Assembly (NCBI GenBank): GCA_021779235.1
Contig: JAJYBA010000080.1
Span: 1 to 6,953 of the forward strand
DNA from: Bacillota bacterium
Lineage (GTDB): Bacteria; Bacillota; Clostridia; Clostridiales; Clostridiaceae
Reading direction: 5' to 3'
Length of the DNA: 6,953 nucleotides
In this document: in pieces, positions 1 through 4,366 of the stretch
How the letters are laid out: each line of letters starts with the position of its first letter
Numbering within the stretch: position 1 is the stretch's first letter
Translations under genes and position numbers: made by a program
Notes under the pieces: model-generated
Seen by the model: only the letters and a program-made list of their open reading frames with translations
The model's database searches: none
What the model was told of the DNA's origin: nothing

Positions 1-102
1 TTTCAATTGGGCGAAAGAGATAGTTTAATAGAAACTTTAGATATAATTGAAAATAAAATTATTTCTAAGGTTGTAAATATAAAAGGTTCAGTAAATCTCT
101 AG
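1..102 (+). CDS. 3' end of an unrecognised gene (partial)
   Basis: Only frame 1 stays open from the window edge; it gives 33 residues and ends at TAG 100-102. The other two plus-strand frames stop within the first 35 bases. The tail is rich in Ile, Glu, Leu and Lys (it begins FQLGERDSLIETLDIIENKI), reads as an amphipathic helix followed by a short polar end, and has codon use typical of the rest of the window. I do not recognise the family and assign no function. Its last codons overlap the 11-bp repeat array. The nearest possible terminator is the hairpin at 187-219, which lies downstream of a new promoter, so this gene may read through into the sigma-factor leader. Confidence 0.6.
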   Translation, partial: FQLGERDSLIETLDIIENKIISKVVNIKGSVNL

Positions 103-144
103 TAAAAGCACAGTAAGTGTCCATTGAGAGTACAGTAAAAACCA
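79..144 (+). repeat. Six tandem 11-bp units, AGTAA at helical phasing
   Basis: AGTAA occurs at 90, 101, 112 and 134, so the intervals are 11, 11 and 22 bp. The two units that break the pattern are related: ATAAA at 79 and ATTGA at 123, the latter holding the -35. Written as six 11-mers, column 1 is A in 6/6, column 5 is A in 6/6, and columns 3 and 4 are T and A in 5/6. The array starts inside the end of the upstream gene, runs over its stop codon and ends just before the -10. Direct repeats on an 11-bp period are known for OmpR/PhoB-type response regulators such as Bacillus PhoP, which place successive monomers on one face of the helix. That a regulator binds here is inference. Confidence 0.55.
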
Positions 145-153
145 TGCTATAAT
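124..153 (+). promoter_or_regulatory. SigA-type promoter with extended -10, upstream of the sigma gene
   Basis: The -35 is TTGAGA at 124-129 (four of six consensus bases). The -10 is a perfect TATAAT at 148-153, preceded by TG at 145-146 to make the extended motif TGCTATAAT. The spacer is 18 bp. Transcription should begin near 160, leaving a leader of roughly 180 nt before the sigma-factor start. The -35 sits in the fourth unit of the 11-bp array and another AGTAA (134-138) lies in the spacer, so a protein bound to the array could either block or aid RNA polymerase. Confidence 0.75.
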
Positions 154-186
154 TTAAACTGTAGATAGTTGTAAATATGGAAAAAT

Positions 187-219
187 GCCTTGTGAGCTAA
201 TACTCTTAGGGCTTTTTTT
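187..219 (+). terminator. Terminator-like hairpin in the sigma-gene leader
   Basis: GCCTTGTGAG (187-196) pairs with CTCTTAGGGC (203-212) around a 6-nt loop. The stem is 10 positions with two G-U pairs and one T-T mismatch, followed by seven T (213-219). A-run 181-185 faces the T-run, so it could work on both strands. It lies about 30 nt after the predicted transcription start. It could end a short RNA, terminate read-through from the upstream gene, or act as an attenuator for the sigma operon. Confidence 0.55.
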
Positions 220-230
220 ATGCAAAAAAC

Positions 231-270
231 AAGTAAGGCTTCAGATGTAACTTCAGGGCCTTATTTTATT
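231..270 (+). terminator. Second terminator-like hairpin in the sigma-gene leader
   Basis: AAGTAAGGCTT (231-241) pairs with 256-266 as an 11-bp stem, including three G-U pairs, around a 14-nt loop. A T-rich tract follows. The GC core is AAGGC/GCCTT. AAGGC (235-239) could alternatively pair with GCCTT at 187-191 of the first hairpin, which would break both structures. It is less convincing as a terminator than the first hairpin because the T tract is interrupted and overlaps the stem. Confidence 0.35.
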
Positions 271-324
271 TCAGAAAACTATGGATAAATGCAGTGCATG
301 CAGAAAGTTCTTACAAAATATAAA

Positions 325-333
325 AAGGCGGTG
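325..333 (+). promoter_or_regulatory. Ribosome-binding site that sets the sigma-factor start
   Basis: AAGGCGGTG differs from AAGGAGGTG by one base and lies 6 nt before ATG 340. The in-frame ATGs at 289 and 298 have no purine-rich site in front of them, so 340 is chosen as the start. Confidence 0.75.
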
Positions 334-339
334 TTTTTT

Positions 340-873
340 ATGGAAAAGCTAATAGAAAAAGCAAAAGCTAAAGAGGTTGGAGCTACAGAGGAGATAATTG
401 AAAAGTTCAAATATCTTATATTTAAGGAAGCTTCTAAGTATCATATAAAGGATTATGAATTGGAGGATTTGGTGCAGCATGGATACCTTTCTGTTATAAA
501 AGCAATATCTATGTACAAGTTAGGTAGCAACAGCTTTAACGGCTATTGTATAAATGCTATTAAGATGAACTTTAAAGCACTTTTAAAAGGTGAAATAAAG
601 CATTTTAGAGAAGTGCCAAACAATGAAATGTTGGATTTTGAGACTGCAGGCGATTATGAATTTACCTTAGAGGATGAAGTAATAGCTTTTGAGGAAGTAA
701 AAAAATTATATGCTGCTCTTGATAAACTGGAGCCCTTAGAACGTGAAGTCATAGAAAGATATTATATTTTGGAGCATTCTTTAGGAGAGATAGCTTGTGA
801 TAGTGATAAAAATTATTATCAATTTGCAAGAATTAAGAAAAAGGCCTTAGAGAAGTTAAAAGCACTTATGTAG
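340..873 (+). CDS. Small sigma-70 family RNA polymerase sigma factor
   Basis: The 177-aa protein is a probable alternative sigma factor that would direct core RNA polymerase to a small set of promoters. Region 2 spans about residues 18-88, with the core-binding signature ELEDLVQHGYLSVIKAI at 40-56, which matches the DLIQEGxLGLxKAI pattern of sigma region 2.2. After an acidic linker (95-118), region 4 spans about 119-175: LEPLEREVIERYY, then a helix-turn-helix ending in ARIKKKALEKLK. The HTH around 148-166 is weak, with CDSDKNYY where more typical residues would sit. There is no region 1 or 3. The length resembles ECF factors and the UviA/TcdR group, but no anti-sigma gene is visible. In clostridia such factors commonly precede DUF1659 and DUF2922 genes, as here. 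The target promoters are unknown; the factor may act on its own operon. Confidence 0.85.
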   Translation: MEKLIEKAKAKEVGATEEIIEKFKYLIFKEASKYHIKDYELEDLVQHGYLSVIKAISMYKLGSNSFNGYCINAIKMNFKALLKGEIKHFREVPNNEMLDFETAGDYEFTLEDEVIAFEEVKKLYAALDKLEPLEREVIERYYILEHSLGEIACDSDKNYYQFARIKKKALEKLKALM

Positions 874-963
874 GAAAATAATATATAGTTAGAAATGCGA
901 TATATGGTTTTTCGTTCTGCTTGAGGATGGAGATTTTAAAATTTAAATAATATATTTTTAAAT

Positions 964-984
964 CTCGCACAAAATTTGTGAGAG
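964..984. promoter_or_regulatory. Interrupted dyad between the sigma and DUF1659 genes
   Basis: CTCGCACAAA (964-973) and TTTGTGAGAG (975-984) are inverted copies matching at 9 of 10 positions (G967/A981 mismatched) around a central A974. It lies 43 bp before the DUF1659 start in AT-rich DNA. No T-run follows, so it is not a terminator. It could be an operator or a processing or stability hairpin in the operon mRNA. A weak promoter, TTGAGG (921-926) with TAAATA (944-949) at 17 bp, lies just upstream. Confidence 0.4.
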
Positions 985-1011
985 GCATATATATTTACTG
1001 AAAACAAAATG

Positions 1012-1020
1012 AAAGGAGTG
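1012..1020 (+). promoter_or_regulatory. Ribosome-binding site that sets the DUF1659 start
   Basis: AAAGGAGTG lies 6 nt before ATG 1027. The in-frame ATG at 1009 overlaps this site and has no site of its own, so the start is placed at 1027. Confidence 0.85.
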
Positions 1021-1026
1021 AAGAAT

Positions 1027-1251
1027 ATGGCAGTTGTATCTACTAAGGTAGCCAGTGCTTTAAAACTTACTATGAAGGTAGGGGTTGATGACAGTGGCAA
1101 AGACAAATTTGCAACAAAAACACTAAGTAATCTAAAGGTTACAGCGGTGGACGAGGATATTTTTGCTGTTGGCCAAGCTATTTCAGGCATTAAGACTTAT
1201 CCATTGTTTGGCATCGACAGAGAAGATCAGTATAGCTTAGTTTTGGAGTAA
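1027..1251 (+). CDS. DUF1659 domain-containing protein
   Basis: The 74-aa protein is one DUF1659 domain over its full length. It begins MAVVSTKVASALKLTMKVGV, continues with a GKDKFATKTLSNLK segment, then a helix (DEDIFAVGQAISGI) and a C-terminal strand ending in YSLVLE. There is no signal peptide, membrane segment or cysteine, so it is probably a small soluble cytoplasmic protein. The length is normal for the family, whose function is unknown to me. It is the second gene of the sigma module, 153 nt after the sigma gene and 50 nt before the DUF2922 gene. The regular pairing of these two families next to small sigma factors suggests a shared complex or joint role, which is inference. Confidence 0.88.
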   Translation: MAVVSTKVASALKLTMKVGVDDSGKDKFATKTLSNLKVTAVDEDIFAVGQAISGIKTYPLFGIDREDQYSLVLE

Positions 1252-1301
1252 ATTTTAAGCTAGAGGCTAACAATTAAATAATTTTAAAGGAGGAAAAGTA
1301 A

Positions 1302-1538
1302 ATGCATAAATTAGTTATGAGATTTTTAACAGCTACAGAAGGTAAGTATTTTACTTTATCTGTAGATGACCTTAAAGCTGATGAAAATGGCGAACCAGCT
1401 GTTACAGAAGCTGAAGTAAATGCTCTTATGGATTTAGTTATTGCAAAGAATATTTTTGCATCAGCAAATGGTAACTTAACTGGCAAGAAAGATGCTAAGA
1501 TAGTTACTACTGATACTAGTGCAGTTGATGTAGCTTAG
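1302..1538 (+). CDS. DUF2922 domain-containing protein
   Basis: The 78-aa protein matches DUF2922: a first strand (MHKLVMRFLTA), the GK-x-FTLSVDDLK segment, a helix with TEAEVNALMDLVIAKNIF, and a C-terminal DAKIVTTDTS strand. It is predicted soluble with no signal peptide. A near-perfect Shine-Dalgarno, AAAGGAGG (1286-1293), lies 8 nt before ATG 1302, stronger than that of the sigma gene, so the protein may be made in excess over the sigma factor. It is the last gene of the module and is followed directly by a strong terminator. Related loci often continue with a YvrJ-type small membrane protein; none is seen here. The function of the family is unknown to me. Confidence 0.88.
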   Translation: MHKLVMRFLTATEGKYFTLSVDDLKADENGEPAVTEAEVNALMDLVIAKNIFASANGNLTGKKDAKIVTTDTSAVDVA

Positions 1539-1540
1539 AG

Positions 1541-1586
1541 AAATAGAGTTAGTGGATAAATATTTATCTGCTAGCTCTATTTTTTT
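1541..1586 (+). terminator. Long palindromic terminator after the DUF2922 gene
   Basis: 1541-1561 and 1562-1582 are inverted copies. All 21 facing positions can pair, with three of them G-U, and the centre would form a small loop. T1580-1586 forms the T-run. The stem begins 2 nt after the DUF2922 stop. On the opposite strand it lies just beyond the stop of the broken minus-strand gene (1594-1596), so it sits between convergent genes and may serve both. Confidence 0.85.
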
Positions 1587-1593
1587 AAAAACA

Positions 1594-1742
1594 TTAGAAA
1601 CTGCTAATATCTCTCAAATCCATTCCAAAAAATCTCCAAGCATTTCTATTCCAGCGGAAACCTGATATAGATCTAGGTCCGACAAATGTAAGCCATGCCC
1701 AGAAGCCGCTTCCTCTTCTTGGCCATATATATACAAATTGAT
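1594..1742 (-). pseudogene. 3' remnant of a small Trp/Gly/Arg-rich protein gene
   Basis: On the minus strand a frame ending in TAA (1596-1594) reads about 49 residues that look like genuine protein rather than chance: a WPRRGSGFWAWLTFVGPRS segment, then GFRWNRNAWRFFGMDL and an end in DISSF. Six tryptophans and the glycine/arginine-rich, patterned sequence are unlike the shadow frames of AT-rich DNA. No ATG, GTG or TTG lies in frame upstream; the frame enters the adjoining element-like DNA and stops at 1758-1756. The first internal ATG would leave only ten residues. I therefore read it as a gene that lost its 5' end, probably where the mobile-element remnant begins. I do not know its function; it resembles small uncharacterised clostridial proteins. 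A start in a different frame followed by a frameshift is possible. Confidence 0.5.
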
Positions 1743-1840
1743 AGAGGTAAGGGTTCTACCTTGTTAGCTTAGTAAACTTATCTCCACTAAGAGATACTAT
1801 CCAGGAAGCTTCTACTTCTTTAAGTGGGAGTAAGTTCACT
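1743..1840 (+). mobile_element. Remnant of an IS200/IS605-type (TnpB) element right end
   Basis: The 3' part has the layout I associate with right ends of TnpB elements: GGAAG, a stem of CTTCTACTT (1809-1817) with AAGTGGGAG (1822-1830) around CTTT (9 bp, three G-U), then a short tail with GTTCAC (1834-1839). Upstream are two more small hairpins, AGGTA/TACCT (1745-1749 with 1757-1761, one end pair doubtful) and TATCTC/GAGATA (1779-1784 with 1791-1796), as expected for the guide RNA (omega RNA) made from this end. The left flank ends in TTGAT (1738-1742), a pentamer used as a target by some members such as ISDra2. No tnpA or tnpB coding sequence is present, so this is a deletion remnant or a very small non-autonomous copy. 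The exact ends are inferred. Recognition is from memory of the family. Confidence 0.5.
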
Positions 1841-1868
1841 TGAAAAATGTAAAAGTATAATGTATAAT
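1840..1868 (+). promoter_or_regulatory. SigA-type promoter of the tetR gene
   Basis: TTGAAA (1840-1845) and TATAAT (1863-1868) are separated by exactly 17 bp, a near-consensus promoter. A second TATAAT at 1856-1861 is too close to this -35 to use it. Transcription would start near 1875, giving a leader of about 35 nt. The first base of the -35 lies at the proposed edge of the mobile-element remnant. Just downstream are a small palindrome, AATATGCATGTT (1866-1877), and imperfect half-sites GTTGT/ATAAC (1875-1890), either of which could be an autoregulatory operator. Confidence 0.7.
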
Positions 1869-1910
1869 ATGCATGTTGTGAAAATATAACAAGTAAACGA
1901 AAGGAGAAAT

Positions 1911-2501
1911 ATGAGCACAAAAGAGTTGATTAAAGAAAACTCCATTATTCTTTTTGCTGAACATGGATATAAAGGTACAGCAATAAATGATATAGCAAAT
2001 GCAGTTGGAATAAAAAAAGGTTCCTTTTATGGTCACTATGGAAGTAAAGAAGAATTATTTTTAGAATTATTAAAAGAAGAAGTTAGTAAGTTTTTAAACC
2101 TCGTTGAAAGCTACAATATAGTCATTCATGACAAGTCTATTATGGAAAAACTATATCTCCTATTTAAAAAGGAAGTAGAGTATCTTAATAAAAATAAAGC
2201 ATCATGTAAATTTTTGATGAGGTTTACTTTTTCCCCAAGTGCGGAAATTAAAACAATAATAAATAATAACTTAGAAATTGAGGTTATGCGCAAGCAAATA
2301 AATGATTGTAATAGATCAATCTTTATATGTGCCATAGAAGAAGGCGAGATTGCAAATAATGACGTGGAAGAATTAATAGAATCTTTTTTCTGGTTGGTTA
2401 ACACTACTGTAATTAAATCATTAGTTTATAATAAGAATTATAAGGAAGAAGATATAAAAAAAATTTGGTACTATTACATTAATGGAGTAAAAGGTACCTA
2501 A
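1911..2501 (+). CDS. TetR/AcrR family transcriptional regulator
   Basis: The 196-aa protein is a ligand-responsive DNA-binding repressor by family. Residues 1-60 form the TetR N-terminal domain: helix 1 (ELIKENSIILFAEHGY), then the helix-turn-helix with TAINDIANAVGIKKGSFYGH at 23-42 and the following GSKEELFLELL, all close to the family consensus. Residues 60-196 are a divergent, mostly helical ligand-binding and dimerisation domain, so the ligand cannot be read. The length is normal. AAGGAG (1901-1906) lies 4 nt before ATG 1911. It has its own promoter and is followed 72 nt later by a chemoreceptor gene on the same strand, with a palindrome between them. The likely target is that gene, itself or both (inference). 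Confidence 0.9.
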   Translation: MSTKELIKENSIILFAEHGYKGTAINDIANAVGIKKGSFYGHYGSKEELFLELLKEEVSKFLNLVESYNIVIHDKSIMEKLYLLFKKEVEYLNKNKASCKFLMRFTFSPSAEIKTIINNNLEIEVMRKQINDCNRSIFICAIEEGEIANNDVEELIESFFWLVNTTVIKSLVYNKNYKEEDIKKIWYYYINGVKGT

Positions 2502-2516
2502 TTTTTTTAAGCGTTA

Positions 2517-2532
2517 CCTTCCGAACGGTAGG
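2517..2532. promoter_or_regulatory. Candidate operator for the TetR regulator
   Basis: CCTTCCGAACGGTAGG is a GC-rich 16-bp palindrome in an AT-rich gap: arms CCTTCCG and CGGTAGG match at 6 of 7 positions around AA. Extended half-sites TACCTTCCG and TTCCTACCG (read on opposite strands) agree at 7 of 9. The 2-nt centre makes it a poor RNA hairpin, and no T-run follows, so a protein-binding site fits better than a terminator. It lies 41 bp before the chemoreceptor start. A CCG-nn-CGG core is plausible for a TetR-family dimer. No convincing SigA or SigD promoter is visible around it. Confidence 0.5.
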
Positions 2533-2573
2533 AAGATTTACTGAATGATTTTCAAAAATGGGGGTAATATAAA

Positions 2574-4271
2574 ATGTTTAAATTTATTAAAAACCTAAAA
2601 ATTAGAACAATAATTATTATTTTGATAGTATTTGCTGTTTTTTCAGTTTTATCTACAAATTATTTGGGGTTAGCTGCAATTCATCATATAAACAGTGATA
2701 TGAATGATATGTACCAAAATAAATTAATTGGAATTGCAAGGCTTGGATCAGCAAGAAGTGATTTTTTAACAGTAAGGTTAAATGCTGAAAAAGCAATAAT
2801 GAAATATGATACTACATATGATCAAGAAATTAAATTATATTATGAAAAGTTAGAGAATAGATTGAAGCAATATGAGGCAATCAGTCTAAGTGAATTTGAA
2901 AGAAGCAAAATTGGAGAAGTTCACAATAATATAAATGAATATATGACTACTTGGGAAAAGATTAAATCGCAGCTTGTAAGTTCAGGAAAAATTTCGAAAG
3001 AAGATAGTGAGAGTTTTGTGCTTTTAGGTGAGAAGATTGAAAACAATATTGTAGAAATAAGGGATTACCATGAAAAGTTAGCTAATGCACAAAATTTAGA
3101 AAATGATAAAATTTATCAAACTAACATTAGAAGAGTATTTTATTTAGCTATTGCTATTACTGTGATATTATCTCTAGTAGGCTATATAGTAGTTCTTATT
3201 ATTATGAAATCAACTAAAGAAACCATAGAAGAATTAGAGGCTGTGGCTTCTGGTGATTTAACAGTTTCTATAAATGTAGATGAAAACAATGAATTTGGAG
3301 CAATGAAAAAGGCTTTAAATCATACCGTGAAAAATATTAGTATAATGGTAAATTCTATAAAAACTCAAACTGTAGAACTTGAAAATAAAGCAGAAGAACT
3401 AAGCTCAATTTCTGAAGAAATGTCATCAGGTTCACAAAACGTAGGAATTGCTACTCAAGAGGTTGCTGAAGGTACAAGCAGTCAAGCACAGGATATAATT
3501 CACACTAATTCAATAGTTAATGAGTTTAATGAACAACTAGAAGAAGTTATAAGAACAGTGAGCAATATAGCTACAGGTGCTAGCAATATTGAAGGTATGG
3601 CGGAAGATAGTAACAGTAAAATGAATGCATTAATAGGATCTATTAAAAACATACATGTTGTGTTTACTGATTTTGCTAAAAAAATCAACACGCTAGGAGT
3701 AAGTATCAATAAAATTAATGAAATAGCAAACCTTATTAATGGAGTAGCTGTTCAAACAAATCTACTTGCATTAAATGCTTCCATTGAGGCTGCTAGAGCA
3801 GGTGAAGCAGGAAAAGGTTTTGCCGTAGTTGCTGATGAAATAAGAAAACTTGCAGAACAGAGCAAAACTTCCTCTGAGAATATAAATTTTGTGATAAATG
3901 AAATTTCTTCTGAAACAAATACAATGATTAGTATTTCGGATGAAGTAGGAAAAGAAATGTCTGAACAAGTGAAAACCATAGGAATAGCTATAGAATCTTT
4001 TGAAAATATAATAAATGGAGTTAAAAAAGTAAATCCGCAAATTAGTGGTATAAGTCAATCTATGGATTTCATTCAAGAAGGAAAAACTATTATTGTCCAA
4101 AAACTTGAAAGTGCTTCTGCTATTTCAGAGGAGGTATCAGCTTCCGCGGAAGAAATTGCTGCAAGTGCAGAGGAAATGACTGCTTCCTCTGAAGAAGTAG
4201 CCAGTACTGCGCTAGCTTTATCAAATATGACAAAAGAAATAGTTAATTCTTTAGAAAAATTCAAATTATAA
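2574..4271 (+). CDS. Methyl-accepting chemotaxis protein
   Basis: The 565-aa transmembrane chemoreceptor would sense an extracellular signal and control the CheA-CheW kinase complex. In order: a short basic N-terminus; TM1 at about 12-34; an extracytoplasmic helical sensor at about 35-186, of the four-helix-bundle type (4HB_MCP), with no recognisable ligand signature; TM2 at 188-211; HAMP at about 212-264, with EAVASGDLTVSI; and a long coiled-coil signalling domain. The hairpin tip at 391-430 carries QTNLLALNASIEAARAGE and GKGFAVVADEIRKLAEQS, the CheA/CheW-binding signature, which is intact. Glu/Ser/Ala-rich stretches at 273-300 and 513-545 are probable methylation helices. There is no C-terminal pentapeptide tether for CheR/CheB. 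GGGGG (2560-2564) precedes ATG by 9 nt. No che genes are nearby, so it is an orphan receptor, probably co-transcribed with the TetR gene. Confidence 0.95.
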   Translation: MFKFIKNLKIRTIIIILIVFAVFSVLSTNYLGLAAIHHINSDMNDMYQNKLIGIARLGSARSDFLTVRLNAEKAIMKYDTTYDQEIKLYYEKLENRLKQYEAISLSEFERSKIGEVHNNINEYMTTWEKIKSQLVSSGKISKEDSESFVLLGEKIENNIVEIRDYHEKLANAQNLENDKIYQTNIRRVFYLAIAITVILSLVGYIVVLIIMKSTKETIEELEAVASGDLTVSINVDENNEFGAMKKALNHTVKNISIMVNSIKTQTVELENKAEELSSISEEMSSGSQNVGIATQEVAEGTSSQAQDIIHTNSIVNEFNEQLEEVIRTVSNIATGASNIEGMAEDSNSKMNALIGSIKNIHVVFTDFAKKINTLGVSINKINEIANLINGVAVQTNLLALNASIEAARAGEAGKGFAVVADEIRKLAEQSKTSSENINFVINEISSETNTMISISDEVGKEMSEQVKTIGIAIESFENIINGVKKVNPQISGISQSMDFIQEGKTIIVQKLESASAISEEVSASAEEIAASAEEMTASSEEVASTALALSNMTKEIVNSLEKFKL

Positions 4272-4325
4272 AATAACAAGCTACATCTTTTGCCCTAGCA
4301 AAATTTAGTAATAATCATTGAATTA

Positions 4326-4361
4326 CCCCCATAAAGTATTATGTAATAAAATTATGGGGGG
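4326..4361 (+). promoter_or_regulatory. Hairpin that hides the protease ribosome-binding site
   Basis: CCCCCATAA (4326-4334) pairs perfectly with TTATGGGGG (4352-4360). The right arm contains all but the last G of the GGGGGG Shine-Dalgarno (4356-4361) that lies 5 nt before ATG 4367. The 17-nt loop can add TATT/AATA (4337-4340 with 4345-4348). RNA carrying both arms should be translated poorly. Whether native protease mRNA carries the left arm depends on its start. TTGAAT (4318-4323) is a possible -35, but no good -10 lies 16-18 bp away (TATGTA at 4340-4345 is weak). TATTAT (4337-4342) is a better -10 without a -35, and would start RNA downstream of the left arm. The palindrome may instead be a DNA operator. 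Confidence 0.6.
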
Positions 4362-4366
4362 ATTCT

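Noticed and set aside
177..200. Seven-codon leader peptide (MEKCLVS) overlapping the first leader hairpin
   Set aside because: It has a start and stop in a suggestive place, but no Shine-Dalgarno and no run of a regulatory amino acid; an ORF this short is expected by chance.
289..339. Longer sigma-factor start at 289
   Set aside because: No ribosome-binding site precedes it; the extra 17 residues fit no sigma region, and a strong site sits in front of ATG 340.
1836..2036. Minus-strand 66-residue frame over the tetR promoter and start
   Set aside because: It overlaps the tetR helix-turn-helix coding region, has no ribosome-binding site and reads as AT-rich shadow sequence.
2511..2545. SigD-type flagellar promoter for the chemoreceptor
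   Set aside because: A CCGA core is present, but no TAAA lies at the required spacing of about 15 bp and GATAA is missing.
3752..4100. Minus-strand open frames opposite the chemoreceptor signalling domain
   Set aside because: They lie fully inside a well-supported gene, lack ribosome-binding sites and encode low-complexity Ser/Phe/Ile-rich sequence; they mirror the codon pattern of the real gene.
4281..4302. GCTA...TAGC as a terminator after the chemoreceptor
   Set aside because: The stem is only four pairs and the following tract is A-rich, not T-rich; no terminator is called.
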